Part shown: positions 17,766 to 27,080 of the stretch, piece by piece
Layout: every line of letters begins with the position of its first letter
How positions within the stretch are numbered: the stretch's first letter is position 1
From: Rubrivivax sp.
Lineage (GTDB): Bacteria; Pseudomonadota; Gammaproteobacteria; Burkholderiales; Burkholderiaceae_C
Reading direction: 5' to 3'
Assembly (NCBI GenBank): GCA_019635315.1
Contig: JAHBZT010000002.1
Coordinates: 682,001 to 746,000 of the forward strand
Length of the DNA: 64,000 nucleotides
Notes under the pieces: generated by a model
Told to the model about the DNA's origin: nothing
The model's database searches: none
What the model saw: the letters and a program-made list of their open reading frames with translations, nothing else
Position numbers and translations under genes: made by a program

Positions 17766-19069
17766 TGCTGCTGTACTACCTCGACCTCGCGCGCCGCAGC
17801 GTGCGCAACGCGCGCGCGCTGAGCCTGCTGATGGTGCTCACGCTGGGGCTGGGCATAGGCGCGTGCATGACGACGATCACCGTCTTCCACGTGCTCGCCG
17901 GCGACCCGATCCCGCACAAGAGCGCGCGCCTGTTCGACGTGCAGCTCGACGCCAGCGACCTGGTCGGCTACCGGCCCGGCGAGGAGCCGACCTTCCAGCT
18001 CACGCGCTTCGACGCCGACACGCTGCTGCGCGAGCGCCGCGCGCTGCGCCAGGTCGCGATGAGCGGCACCTTCCTGCCGGTGCGCACCGACTCGCCGGAC
18101 GTCAAGCCGGTCTACGAGCGCTCGCGCATCACCAGCGCCGACTTCTTCGCGATGTTCGAGGCGCCGTTCCTGCGCGGCACCGGCTGGACCGCCGCCGACG
18201 ACGAGAGCCGGGCCCGCGTCGCGGTGATCTCGCGCAAGCTCGGCCAGCGCCTGTTCGGCGGCGCCGACCCCGTGGGCCGCGAGATCCTGGTGCGCGGCGA
18301 GAGCCTGCGCGTGGTCGGCGTGCTCGCCGACTGGCGGCCTGTGCCGCACTACTTCGACACCACGCTGGGCGCCTACGCGCCGGCGGCCGACCTGTACCTG
18401 CCGCTGGCCACCGCGCTGAGCTTCGGCTTCGGCACCGCGGGCAACATGGACTGCTGGGGCAACAGCCGCGGCCAGGGTCCGCGCGAGCCGGGCTCGCCCT
18501 GCGCCTGGGCGCAGTACTGGGTGGAACTCGCCTCCGCCGCCGACGCCCCGGCCTTCCGCGACTACCTGGTGCAGTACAGCGAGGCGCAGCGCCAGGCCGG
18601 CCGCTTCGAGAGGCCGCCCAACGTGCGGCTGCGCAATGTCGTCGACCACCTCGTGCACCGCGAGGTGCTGCCCGGCGACGTGCGGCTGCAGATGTGGCTG
18701 GCCTTCGGCTTCCTGCTCGTGTGCCTGGTCAACACCGTGGGCCTGCTGCTGGCCAAGAGCCTGCGCCGCAGCGGCGAGATCGGCGTGCGCCGCGCGCTGG
18801 GCGCCACCCGCGGCGCGATCTTCCGCCAGTTCCTGGTCGAGGCCGGCGCGCTGGGGCTGGCCGGCGGCCTGCTCGGGCTGGCGCTCTCGGCCATCGGCCT
18901 TTGGCTGGTGCGCCAGACGCCGGCGCCCTATGCCGCGCTGGCGCAGATGGACTGGACGATGCTGGGCCTGACGCTGGCGCTGGCGCTGGCCGCCAGCCTG
19001 CTCGCGGGCCTGCTGCCGGCCTGGCACGCGGCCCGCGTGGCGCCAGCGCAGCAGTTGAAGACGCAATGA
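17765..19069 (+). CDS. ABC transporter permease, FtsX/MacB type (first)
   Basis: A 434-residue permease. TM1 is near residues 18-42 (LSLLMVLTLGLGIGACMTTI), then a MacB-type periplasmic core domain, then three TMs (WLAFGFLLVCLVNTVGLLLA; FLVEAGALGLAGGLLGLALS; MLGLTLALALAASLLAGLLP). The cytoplasmic segment GEIGVRRALGATRGAIFRQF is the FtsX coupling element. Overlaps the preceding stop by one base (TGATG). Two unequal permeases suggest a heterodimer with the partner at 19086. Confidence 0.9.
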   Translation: MLLYYLDLARRSVRNARALSLLMVLTLGLGIGACMTTITVFHVLAGDPIPHKSARLFDVQLDASDLVGYRPGEEPTFQLTRFDADTLLRERRALRQVAMSGTFLPVRTDSPDVKPVYERSRITSADFFAMFEAPFLRGTGWTAADDESRARVAVISRKLGQRLFGGADPVGREILVRGESLRVVGVLADWRPVPHYFDTTLGAYAPAADLYLPLATALSFGFGTAGNMDCWGNSRGQGPREPGSPCAWAQYWVELASAADAPAFRDYLVQYSEAQRQAGRFERPPNVRLRNVVDHLVHREVLPGDVRLQMWLAFGFLLVCLVNTVGLLLAKSLRRSGEIGVRRALGATRGAIFRQFLVEAGALGLAGGLLGLALSAIGLWLVRQTPAPYAALAQMDWTMLGLTLALALAASLLAGLLPAWHAARVAPAQQLKTQ

Positions 19070-19085
19070 ACCGACGGGAGCCGCC

Positions 19086-20303
19086 ATGGACCTGATGCCC
19101 ATCCTGAGCACGCTGCGCCGCCACAAGACCGCGGCCGGCCTGATCGTCGTCGAGATCGCGCTGACGCTGGCCATCGTCTGCAATGCGCTGCACCTGATCG
19201 CGACCCGGCTGCAGGTGCTGCAGACCGACACCGGGCTGGCGGAGTCGGAGCTCGTCGTGCTCGACCTGGACGGCACCGTCGCCGACGAGCGCGCCGACGA
19301 TGTCAGCGCGCAGGACCTGCAGGCGCTGCGCGCGCTGCCGGGCGTGAAGAGCGTCGCGCTGACCAACCAGGTGGTCTACGGCTACAACAGCAACAACAGC
19401 AGCGTCAGCCTGGAGCCGGGCCAGCGCCAGGGGCGGCTGTCCGCCGCCAACTACAGCGGCGGCGAAGGCCTGATCGCCACGCTGGGCCTGAAGCTGGTCG
19501 AGGGGCGCGACTTCAGGCCCGAGGAATACCTGCTCGGCTCGGTGCTGAGTAAGCAGGACAAGCGCACCGTCGGCCAGGTCATCGTCAACCGCGCGCTGGC
19601 CCAGCGGCTGTGGCCCGGCGAGCCGGCGGTCGGCAAGGTGATCTACGTCATCGACGACACGCCCAGCACCGTGGTCGGCGTGCTGGAGCAGTTGCCCCAC
19701 CCCTATCCCGGGCGCAAGTCCGACAGCGGCGACCTCGCGATGCTGTTTCCGGTCAAGCCCAGCTACCGCGGCGGCGTCTACCTGCTGCGCACCGAGCCCG
19801 GCCAGCGCGACGCGGTGCTGAAGGCCGCCGTCGAGGCCACGGCGCGCATCGACCCCACGCGCGTGGTCGGCACCGGTGCCACGCTGCAGGAGATGCGCGC
19901 GCGCCACTTCGCGCAGGACCGGTCCATGGTCTGGCTGCTGAGCGGCGTCATCGTCGCGCTGATGGTCGTCACCGCCTTCGGCATCGTCGGCCTGGCCAGC
20001 TTCTGGGTCCAGCAGCGCACGCGCATGATCGGCACCCGGCGCGCGCTGGGCGCGACGCGCGCGCAGATCCGGCGCTATTTCCAGCTCGAGAACTTCATGC
20101 TCACCAGCAGCGGCATCGCGATCGGCATGGCCGGCGCGCTGGCGCTGAGCCTGTGGCTGATGCGGCTGTACGAGCTGCCGCGGCTGCCGCTCGTGTGGCT
20201 GCCGGTCGGCGCGCTCGCGCTGTGGCTGCTGGGCCAGGCCGCGGTGCTGGCGCCGGCGCGGCGCGCCGCGGCGCTGCCGCCGGTGGCTGCGCTGCGCGCC
20301 TGA
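19086..20303 (+). CDS. ABC transporter permease, FtsX/MacB type (second)
   Basis: A 405-residue permease with the same four-TM plan: TM1 at GLIVVEIALTLAIVCNALHL, a periplasmic domain, then VWLLSGVIVALMVVTAFGIV and two C-terminal TMs (LTSSGIAIGMAGALALSLWL; LPVGALALWLLGQAAVLAPA). The coupling motif is MIGTRRALGATRAQIRRYFQ. The asparagine/serine-rich stretch NQVVYGYNSNNSSVSLEPG in the periplasmic part is unusual. It should pair with the 17765 permease. Confidence 0.9.
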   Translation: MDLMPILSTLRRHKTAAGLIVVEIALTLAIVCNALHLIATRLQVLQTDTGLAESELVVLDLDGTVADERADDVSAQDLQALRALPGVKSVALTNQVVYGYNSNNSSVSLEPGQRQGRLSAANYSGGEGLIATLGLKLVEGRDFRPEEYLLGSVLSKQDKRTVGQVIVNRALAQRLWPGEPAVGKVIYVIDDTPSTVVGVLEQLPHPYPGRKSDSGDLAMLFPVKPSYRGGVYLLRTEPGQRDAVLKAAVEATARIDPTRVVGTGATLQEMRARHFAQDRSMVWLLSGVIVALMVVTAFGIVGLASFWVQQRTRMIGTRRALGATRAQIRRYFQLENFMLTSSGIAIGMAGALALSLWLMRLYELPRLPLVWLPVGALALWLLGQAAVLAPARRAAALPPVAALRA

Positions 20304-20323
20304 GTTGCTATGCTCGCCCGCGC

Positions 20324-21685
20324 ATGCTCGGCCGTGTCCTGATCATCGACGACAACCCCGGCGTCGGCCAGGCGCTGGCGCTGCTGCTGTCGCTGCACGA
20401 CATCGCCAGCGTGCACGCCGCGACGCCCGAGGCCGGGCTGGCGGTGCTGGCGCGCGAGCCGGTCGACCTGGTGATCCAGGACATGAACTTCAGCGCCGAC
20501 ACGACCTCGGGCGAGGAAGGCGCGGCGCTGTTCCGCGCGCTGCGCGAGCGCGCGCCGGACCTGCCGGTCATCCTGCTGACGGCGTGGACGCGGCTGGAGG
20601 CCGCGGTGCAGCTGGTCAAGGCCGGCGCCGCCGACTACCTGGCCAAGCCCTGGGACGACGCCAAGCTGCTGGCCACCGTGCAGAACCTGCTGGAGCTGGG
20701 GCAGAACAACCGCGAGCTGGCGCGCCAGCGCGAGGAACGCCGCGAGCGCCGCCTGCGCCGCGAGGCACTGGCGGCGCGGCACGACCTGCGCGGCGTGGTC
20801 CATGCGTCCGAGGCCATGGGCCGCGTGCTGGAGCTGGCCTGCCAGGTCGCGCGCGCGGACCTGCCGGTGCTGATCACCGGCCCCAACGGCAGCGGCAAGG
20901 AGTGCATCGCGGCGGTGCTGCACGCCAACTCGGGCCGCGCGCAGGAGCCCTTCGTCGCCGTCAACTGCGGCGCGCTGCCGGGCGAGCTGATCGAGTCGGA
21001 GCTGTTCGGCGCCGACAGCGGCGCCTTCACCGGTGCGCACAAGGCACGCGCCGGCCGCTTCGAGGCCGCCGGGGCCGGCACGCTGTTCCTCGACGAGATC
21101 GGCAACTTGCCGCTGGCCGGCCAGGTGAAGCTGCTGCGCGTGCTGGAGACCGGCCGCTTCGAGCGCCTGGGCGGCAGCCGCACGCTGAGCAGCCGCGCAC
21201 GCGTGCTCAGCGCCACCAACGCCGACCTCAAGGCCATGGTGCGCGAGGGCCGCTTCCGCGAGGACCTGTACTACCGGCTCGCCGTCATCGAGATCGCCGT
21301 GCCGCCGCTGGCCGAGCGGCGCGACGACATCCTGCCGCTGGCCGAACACTTCCTGGCCGGCCGCGCGACGCTGGACGACGGCGCGCGCGACGCGCTGCTC
21401 GCGCATGCCTGGCCGGGCAACGTGCGCGAGCTGAAGAATGCGATCGAGCGCGCGACGCTGCTGGCTGCCGGCGGCGTGATCGGCGCCGACCACCTGGCGC
21501 TGCCGCCGGCGGTGCCGCCCGCGCACCGCAGCCTGGACGAGCCCAGCCGCGAGGCGGTGGTCGCGGCGCTGGCGCAGGCCCAGGGCGTGGTCAGCCGCGC
21601 TGCTTCCGCGCTGGGACTGTCGCGCCAGGGCCTGTACCGGCGCATGGACCGCTACGGCCTGCAGGCCGACCCGGCGTCGCACTGA
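20324..21685 (+). CDS. NtrC-family sigma-54-dependent response regulator
   Basis: A 453-residue regulator. Receiver domain: acidic pair D9-D10, phospho-acceptor D53 (VIQDMNF), K108 in YLAKPW. AAA+ domain: Walker A GPNGSGKE at 186-193, the sigma-54 contact loop GAFTGA at 233-238, Walker B TLFLDEIGN, and the sensor region AWPGNVRELKNAIERA. The C-terminus carries a Fis-type HTH (VVSRAASALGLSRQGLYRRM). All parts needed for sigma-54 activation are present. It should be phosphorylated by the next gene product and probably acts at 14238-14283. Confidence 0.93.
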   Translation: MLGRVLIIDDNPGVGQALALLLSLHDIASVHAATPEAGLAVLAREPVDLVIQDMNFSADTTSGEEGAALFRALRERAPDLPVILLTAWTRLEAAVQLVKAGAADYLAKPWDDAKLLATVQNLLELGQNNRELARQREERRERRLRREALAARHDLRGVVHASEAMGRVLELACQVARADLPVLITGPNGSGKECIAAVLHANSGRAQEPFVAVNCGALPGELIESELFGADSGAFTGAHKARAGRFEAAGAGTLFLDEIGNLPLAGQVKLLRVLETGRFERLGGSRTLSSRARVLSATNADLKAMVREGRFREDLYYRLAVIEIAVPPLAERRDDILPLAEHFLAGRATLDDGARDALLAHAWPGNVRELKNAIERATLLAAGGVIGADHLALPPAVPPAHRSLDEPSREAVVAALAQAQGVVSRAASALGLSRQGLYRRMDRYGLQADPASH

Positions 21686-21692
21686 AGCCATC

Positions 21693-23018
21693 GTGCCGCG
21701 AGCCCCGCTGCGCCGCCGCCTCGCCCTGGGCCTGGTGCTGGCCGTGGCTTGCGGCGCGGCGCTGCAGCAGCTGCTGACCGCGGTCGAGCCCGGGCCGGCG
21801 CTGCCGTGGCTGCTGGCCGCGACGGTGCTGCTGGTCGCGGTGGCGGCCTGGCTGCTGGCCGGTCGCGTGCTGCGGCCGCTGTCGCGGCTGCTGCGCTCGC
21901 TGCAAGGCGTGGTCCTCAGCTACCGCGACGGCGACTTCAGCGCCACCGTCGCGAGTGCGCGCGACGACGAGTTCGGCGAGCTGGTGCGCCTGCACGCGGC
22001 GCTGGGCGCCGCGCTGCGCGAGCAACGCCAGCACCTCGCCCAGCGCGAGCTGCTGCTGGACACCGTGGTCCAGAATACGCCGGCCGCGCTGGTGCTGACC
22101 GACGCGGCCGGGCGCATCGTGCACGCCAACATCGCGGCGCGACAGCTGCTGGGTGGCGGCCGCAGCCTGGAAGGCAGCGACTGGCAGGCGCTGCTGCAGC
22201 ACGGCCCGCCGCCCTTGCAGCCCGCGGTGGCGGGCGGCGACGACACGCTGTTCGGCGTCGAGATCGACGGCAGCGAGGAGACCTTCCACCTGCTGCAGCG
22301 CGGCTTCCGCCTGCAGGGGCGGCCGCACCGGCTGCACCTGTTCAGGCGCATGACGCGCGAGCTGTCGCGCCAGGAGGTGGCGACCTGGAAGCGCGTACTG
22401 CGCGTCATCAGCCACGAGCTGAACAATTCGCTGGCGCCGATCTCGTCGCTGTCGCACAGCGGCGCCGAGCTGCTGCGCCGTGGCGATGCCGCGCGCGTCG
22501 AGCAGGTGCTGGCCGGCATCGGCGAACGTGCACGCCACCTGCACGCCTTCATCGACGGCTATGCACGCTTCGCGAAGCTGCCGGCGCCGCGGCCCGAGGC
22601 GGTGGACTGGCCGCCCTTCGTCGCCGGCCTGCAGGCGCAGCAGCCCTTCGCACTGGCCGCGCCGCTGCCGGCGGAGCCGGGGCGCTTCGATGCGCCGCAG
22701 GTCGAGCAGGCGCTGATCAACCTGCTGAAGAATGCCGCCGAGGCCGGCGGCCCGCCGGGCGAGGTGACGCTGACGGTGACGGCGACCCCGCGCGACTGGC
22801 GCTTCGAGGTCGCCGACCGCGGGACCGGCATGAGCGACGCGGTGCTCGCGCAGGCCCTGCTGCCCTTCTACTCGACCAAGCGCAGCGGCACCGGGCTCGG
22901 GCTGGCGCTGGCGCGCGAGATCGCCGAGGCGCATGGCGGCCATGTCGCGCTGCGCCGGCGCGCCGGCGGCGGCATGGTGGTCACGCTCACGATCGCCCGG
23001 GCGCCAGCAGTCCAATGA
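21693..23018 (+). CDS. Sensor histidine kinase with a very short periplasmic loop (HAMP-PAS-HisKA-HATPase)
   Basis: A 441-residue kinase starting at GTG 21693, 7 bp after the regulator. TM1 spans ~10-29 and TM2 ~38-57, leaving only ~8 residues (VEPGPALP) outside, so it has no extracellular sensor domain. A HAMP-like linker, a PAS domain (~125-215) and HisKA with H241 (VISHELNNSLAPI) follow; the ATPase shows N-box NLLKNAAEA, G1 ADRGTGMS and G2 GTGLGLALARE. Kinases of this build usually sense at the membrane or through a partner transporter, which fits its position in an ABC operon. Confidence 0.92.
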   Translation: MPRAPLRRRLALGLVLAVACGAALQQLLTAVEPGPALPWLLAATVLLVAVAAWLLAGRVLRPLSRLLRSLQGVVLSYRDGDFSATVASARDDEFGELVRLHAALGAALREQRQHLAQRELLLDTVVQNTPAALVLTDAAGRIVHANIAARQLLGGGRSLEGSDWQALLQHGPPPLQPAVAGGDDTLFGVEIDGSEETFHLLQRGFRLQGRPHRLHLFRRMTRELSRQEVATWKRVLRVISHELNNSLAPISSLSHSGAELLRRGDAARVEQVLAGIGERARHLHAFIDGYARFAKLPAPRPEAVDWPPFVAGLQAQQPFALAAPLPAEPGRFDAPQVEQALINLLKNAAEAGGPPGEVTLTVTATPRDWRFEVADRGTGMSDAVLAQALLPFYSTKRSGTGLGLALAREIAEAHGGHVALRRRAGGGMVVTLTIARAPAVQ

Positions 23019-23019
23019 A

Positions 23020-23039
23020 AACGCCCCTGACGGGGCGTT
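23020..23039 (+). terminator. Intrinsic terminator of the ABC/two-component operon
   Basis: AACGCCCC-tgac-GGGGCGTT forms a perfect 8-bp stem, 2 nt after the kinase stop, with A and T flanks. It could act in both directions. Confidence 0.75.
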
Positions 23040-23123
23040 CTCTGATCTGGCGGGACGGAGACATCCGAAAGAACCTCGGATCGTGAGTATCCATGCGGGT
23101 TGCTCGGCCTTCGGGTCCCCGGA

Positions 23124-23144
23124 ATGCCCCCAAGAATGCCCCCA
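23124..23144 (+). repeat. Left att-like repeat (two ATGCCCCCA units, 12-bp period)
   Basis: Identical over 21 bp to 32072-32092; the preceding bases (TCCCCGGA here, CCCTCGG there) are also related. The units could be integrase arm or core sites. Confidence 0.7.
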
Positions 23145-23196
23145 GGCGGCCGACGGTGCACCAGGTCAAGGGCTCCGGCTCGGCCTCCATTGCCCC

Positions 23197-23344
23197 GGGG
23201 GCACCCGGTCGAGGGCACCAGCTCGGCGGCCGTCGTCAGCGGGCACTCGGTCGAGGGCACCAGCTCGGCGGCCGTCGCCGGGGGGCACCCGGTCGAGGGC
23301 ACCAGCTCGGCGGCCGTCGTCAGGGGGCACTCGGTCGAGGGCAC
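23197..23344 (+). repeat. Tandem 42-bp repeat, ~3.5 copies
   Basis: GCAC(C/T)CGGTCGAGG recurs at 23201, 23243, 23285 and 23327, exactly 42 bp apart. Each unit also contains CAGCTCGGCGGCCGTCG. Variants alternate (CCCGG, CTCGG, CCCGG, CTCGG), suggesting duplication of an 84-bp pair. Confidence 0.85.
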
Positions 23345-23641
23345 CCGAAGGCCGCCCTCCCGACCGGCTCGCCGGGAAAAATCTCCGAAACTCGGCCGCG
23401 CGAGAAACGCACTGGGGGATCGGTCCCGCGGCGCCTTGTCGCAGAGATTCGACCCCCCCTCCCCCTCGAAACCTGCGGGCGCGGAATTCTCGCTACCCGG
23501 TCGGTCCCGGCCGCTGCGCCCTTGGACATTCGGGCACCCCCTGCCGGGTGGCCCGTCCCGCGTCCCCTGTCCCTCAAGTTCCCCCAAGGCCCGGGGCGCG
23601 GGCGTCGCGCACGCGAATGACCCGCTTCCGTTGAAAGCCCA

Positions 23642-24057
23642 GGAAGGACCCGCCACGCTTGCGCAATTGCGAAAGCCCCAGGGCACCCACTGGCGCGGCG
23701 CCGCGCTCGATCCGCACCCGCACCAGGCGTGCGAGGGAAGGACCCGCGGGCCTGCAGACAACCCGGCCGGCGGCCAGGCCGGGGCGTGCGCCATCTGCAG
23801 CTCGCGCGGTTTCGGCCGCGCCTCCCCTGCAATTGCAGGTGCGGAAAGTGCGGAAGTGCGGAAAGCGAGCAACGGCGCGGGTTTCCAGCCGGCGGCCGGT
23901 GCGGAACGGAAGTGCGGAAGTGCGGAACGCTTCGCCGCGCCGGACCCTTCAAACGTTCGCAACGGTTCACCTGAGTTCACTGTGCCGCCGCGCCTCTTCT
24001 CTACGGGCATCGCGGGGATCGAATCACCCGCGTCCGTCAACGTCCGGAAGGACCCGC
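23642..24057 (+). repeat. Three dispersed copies of GGAAGGACCCGC
   Basis: Exact 12-mers at 23642-23653, 23736-23747 and 24046-24057, same orientation. Perfect palindromes CGCAATTGCG (23662-23671) and CCTGCAATTGCAGG (23826-23839) lie between them. Confidence 0.65.
23838..23927 (+). repeat. Iteron array 1: six GTGCGGAA copies
   Basis: Copies at 23839, 23848, 23856, 23899, 23912 and 23920. The first 44 bp (23838-23881) match 42 of 44 bases of the minus strand at 30701-30658. The palindrome CCTGCAATTGCAGG abuts the first iteron. Candidate origin or helicase-binding site. Confidence 0.8.
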
Positions 24058-24215
24058 GTTCACCTGCAAACCAGGCCGGCGAGTGAACGCGCGGCGCCTT
24101 GCCGCTTCCCGCTGGGGCCGACGGCCGGCATTCGCCGCGCGAAGACACCCCCGGCGCCCGGCCCCAGGCGGGCCGCGGTCAGTCCGCTGGCGCTGGGCGC
24201 CGACTTCCGGCCGGA

Positions 24216-27080
24216 TCACTCTTCGCCGTCCGCCAGCAGCGACGACTGCACGCGGTACACGGTCACTTTCTCGAAACCCGGGGGCGAGGCCCGGCTGCCG
24301 TAGTGCTTGCCCTCGCGCTTGAGGTGCCCGCGCTCGGCCAGCAGCCGCAGCGCCGCCCGCTCGGTGTAGCCCTTGCACGCTTCGGCCCGGAACACGTCGG
24401 GCAGCACGAACCATTCCCAGCCGATCAGCTCGTCTAGGCCCGTCGTCGTCTTGATCGCCCGCCGCCAGCCGGCGCGGTTCATCGTCTTGGGTGCATGGTC
24501 GTCGTCGGCGCGACTCCAGTCCGTGAACCGGGCTTCGCCGTGCAGGCCGAACCACTGGCGCACCTGCCGCATGATCTGCGCATCCTCGGTCAGCCCGATC
24601 CCGCCGGGCCGCGCCTCGATCCAGGCATTGAAGCACTGCCGCACCGCGTCGCGCACGGCGCCGGCAGGCCAGCCGGTCAGCCCGGCCTCGGTTGCCATCT
24701 CGCCGGCCACCGCGACCAGGGCGAAGCGCCGGCCCACCCGCTGCACTTGCCCGGCCGCCGTCTCGGGCACCAGGTGCCGCTCAGTCGCATCCATGCGCTC
24801 GCGCAGCAGCCGCGACAGTCCGTCGGTGTTGTCCGCCAGGTGCTCAAGCCACAGGCGGCCAGGCAGTCCGAAGGTCGCTTCACAGGCCCGCGCCAGGTGG
24901 CGGGCCAGGTCGGCGCCGCCCTCGTGCTCGTGCAGTTCCTCGAATACGCCGCGGCCGGCGCCGGCATCGGCCGGCAGGTCGATCATGCGCAGTTCCTGCC
25001 CGGCCCTCGGCCGCTTGCCCGCCTCGCTCATGTGCTCGGCCAGGCCGATCTCGCCGGCACTCAGGAACAGCAGGCGCCAGGTCAGCCGCGGGCGCACGCC
25101 GCCGCCGCGGCCGGCTCGCAGCTTGCCGGTGCCGTTCGCCAGCATGTACGCCGCTTCCCCGGCCGCCTTCGCGTCCAGTTGCGCCAGCTCGTCAAGCACC
25201 AGCAGCGCGTCGGAGTGCTGCGCCGCGATGCCTTCCACGCCGTTATCGGTGGCCCGCCAGCGTTGCATGTAGTCCCGGCCACCCCACACACTGGCGGCCA
25301 CGCGCAGCGCCGTCGTCTTGCCGCAGCTCGAATCCCCGACCAGGTGGAAGCCCCCGCCGTCGGTGCCGCCGGCCCAGGCCAGCAGCGGCCCCGCGAAGGC
25401 GCAGCTCGCCGCGAACAGCAGCCGCGAATTGCCCACGCACAGGCGGCCGATGCGATGCTGCCAGTCGATCAGGCTGCCGCGCCGCTCGAATGCGCCTTCC
25501 GTCGGGGCTTCCGCTTGGAACACCAGCCGCTCCCCGCCGCTGTCGCCCAGCGTCTCGCGCGGCAGCACGTAGGCGCGGCCGTGCCAGCCCACGCGGTCAA
25601 CGATGCACACCAGCTCGGCCGGCCGCCGGCTCTGCAGGTATTCGGTCAGCCAGCGGCGCCGGTGTTGATCCGTCGGCGCAATGAAGCCTTGATTCAGCAG
25701 CTCGCGGCGGTATTCGGCGCCGTCGCCGGCCAGCATCGCCAGCGGCATCAGCCATCGGCGCGGCTTGCCGAATGCCTCGAATTCCAGCAGCAGCGCCGCA
25801 CCGGTGTCCTGTGCGTCGCGGGCGAGTGCCGTCACGCGCAGCGGATCGCACACGCGACGCGGGCCGCCGCCTTCGTCGCCCGGCGGGTCATACCAGACCC
25901 CGGCATCGTCACAGCGGAAGCGGTCGCGCGTGCGGCCGGCAGGTGCGTCGCCGTCGCCGCTGTCGTTGCCCTGCGCGGGCCGCTGGCGGGCCGCTGGCGC
26001 CGTTTTCTCGGCCTTCCCCTTGTCTGCACCCGTCCGGCCTGCCGTCGCGCTCTCTGCGGCCCGCTCGGCGTCGGCTATCGCGGCCTCGATCCGCTCGCGC
26101 ACCGCGTCAATCCCGGCCACCAGGTGCAGGTCGTTGAAGTCGGTCCGGCCCTCGCCCTCGCCGGCCAGGAACTCGGGAAACACGGCGGCGCCTCGGGCCA
26201 GTCGTGCCGCGTGCTCGGCCTTCTCCCGGCCCGGGTTCTTGCCGGTGCGCTCGGCGGTGGCGCGGTCGTCGTCGCCGCACATCATCAGCCGCGCCGCGGG
26301 GTAGCGCCCGCGCAGTGCGCGGACCACATGCGCCAGGTTGCCGCAGTCGAAAGCCACGGCCACCGGGCGGCCGGTGGCTTCGTGCACGCTGGCGGCGGTG
26401 GCGTAGCCCTCGGCCACCAGCACCCACGCGGCGCCGTCGGGCTGGCCCAACAGGTGGAACGCGCCGGTCTTGCGCCCACCCTTGATGAACAGCTTTCCCG
26501 GTGCGCCGTCGGCCGGCGCCTCGCCGCGGATGGTCTGCAGGTTGACCAGCTCGCCGGCCGCGTCGCGCAGCGGCACCAGCACATCCCCGGCGGCCGTGAA
26601 CCGCACGCCGTGGGCGCCTATGCCCTTGCGCTGCAGGTACGCGCACGATCCGGTTTCGCTGGCGCTGGCCCACAGCCGCGCGGCCTCGGCGGCGGCCAGG
26701 CGCTGCGCCTCGGCCCGCTCGCGGGCGTCGTGCTCGGCCGCGGCGCGGCGGCGCTCGGCCTGCGCCTTCAGCTCGGCGGGTGTCGGCGCCTGTGCGGGCG
26801 TCTGCACGCTCTCCCACCGGAACCCGTGATCCTTCGCCAGCTTGAACAGCGTCCCGGCCGTGACCGGGCCACGCTTGCGGGCACTGCGCCAGGTAGTGCG
26901 GTCCTCCGCGTCGTCGGGCCGCTCGCGCCGCGCGGCCCAGGCGTGCCACAGCTCGGCGCCGGTGTCGCCGAGCGCGTCATAGACCGCGAAGGCCAGGCGC
27001 ACGCGCACGTCGTGGCCCACGTCGGGCGGGATGCTGTCGAGGGCTGCGCGAACGGCCTCGGGGGTCGGGGCGCGGCGCAT
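24216..27080 (-). CDS. Primase-helicase of the element (TOPRIM plus DUF927-type helicase)
   Basis: A 954-residue protein. Residues 1-90 resemble a primase C-terminal/PriCT-like DNA-binding part; ~100-140 is an Ala/Glu/Arg-rich helix; a TOPRIM primase domain covers ~215-320 (E224 in VLVAEGYATA, acidic CGDDD at 268-272, FNDLH). The C-terminal half is a DUF927/Cch-type helicase with Walker A GDSSCGKTT (582-590) and Walker B ALLVLDELAQL. This domain set is used by satellites and SaPI/P4-like elements to start their own replication, unwinding at iterons. It is the last gene of the leftward operon and overlaps the preceding stop by one base. Confidence 0.85.
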   Translation of the reverse strand: MRRAPTPEAVRAALDSIPPDVGHDVRVRLAFAVYDALGDTGAELWHAWAARRERPDDAEDRTTWRSARKRGPVTAGTLFKLAKDHGFRWESVQTPAQAPTPAELKAQAERRRAAAEHDARERAEAQRLAAAEAARLWASASETGSCAYLQRKGIGAHGVRFTAAGDVLVPLRDAAGELVNLQTIRGEAPADGAPGKLFIKGGRKTGAFHLLGQPDGAAWVLVAEGYATAASVHEATGRPVAVAFDCGNLAHVVRALRGRYPAARLMMCGDDDRATAERTGKNPGREKAEHAARLARGAAVFPEFLAGEGEGRTDFNDLHLVAGIDAVRERIEAAIADAERAAESATAGRTGADKGKAEKTAPAARQRPAQGNDSGDGDAPAGRTRDRFRCDDAGVWYDPPGDEGGGPRRVCDPLRVTALARDAQDTGAALLLEFEAFGKPRRWLMPLAMLAGDGAEYRRELLNQGFIAPTDQHRRRWLTEYLQSRRPAELVCIVDRVGWHGRAYVLPRETLGDSGGERLVFQAEAPTEGAFERRGSLIDWQHRIGRLCVGNSRLLFAASCAFAGPLLAWAGGTDGGGFHLVGDSSCGKTTALRVAASVWGGRDYMQRWRATDNGVEGIAAQHSDALLVLDELAQLDAKAAGEAAYMLANGTGKLRAGRGGGVRPRLTWRLLFLSAGEIGLAEHMSEAGKRPRAGQELRMIDLPADAGAGRGVFEELHEHEGGADLARHLARACEATFGLPGRLWLEHLADNTDGLSRLLRERMDATERHLVPETAAGQVQRVGRRFALVAVAGEMATEAGLTGWPAGAVRDAVRQCFNAWIEARPGGIGLTEDAQIMRQVRQWFGLHGEARFTDWSRADDDHAPKTMNRAGWRRAIKTTTGLDELIGWEWFVLPDVFRAEACKGYTERAALRLLAERGHLKREGKHYGSRASPPGFEKVTVYRVQSSLLADGEE

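Larger units (their letters stand above)
23040..24215. other. Long gene-free left end of the element: repeats and iterons
   Basis: No frame here looks like a protein; the open frames translate the repeats. It holds the att-like repeat (23124), a hairpin ATCCGA/TCGGAT (23063-23081), 42-bp tandem repeats (23197-23344), three copies of GGAAGGACCCGC, palindromes centred on AATT, and six GTGCGGAA iterons (23839-23927). The combination just beyond the primase-helicase gene suggests a replication origin. Confidence 0.6.

Noticed and set aside
23047-23100. Possible remnant of the tRNA-Ser 3' end at the left boundary of the element
   Set aside because: TGGCGG and GACGGAG are shared with the tRNA end, but alignment needs several gaps and looks like chance.
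23197-23344. CRISPR-like periodic repeats
   Set aside because: The 42-bp units are continuous, with no unique spacers and no cas genes.
23839-23927. AAGTGCGGAA copies resembling the Haemophilus DNA uptake core AAGTGCGGT
   Set aside because: The last bases differ, the copies are confined to two arrays in one element, and the genome is a Burkholderiales type.
22868-24148. Leftward and rightward frames through the repeat region (also 23100-24086)
   Set aside because: They translate the 42-bp repeats and iterons as low-complexity protein without homology or ribosome sites.
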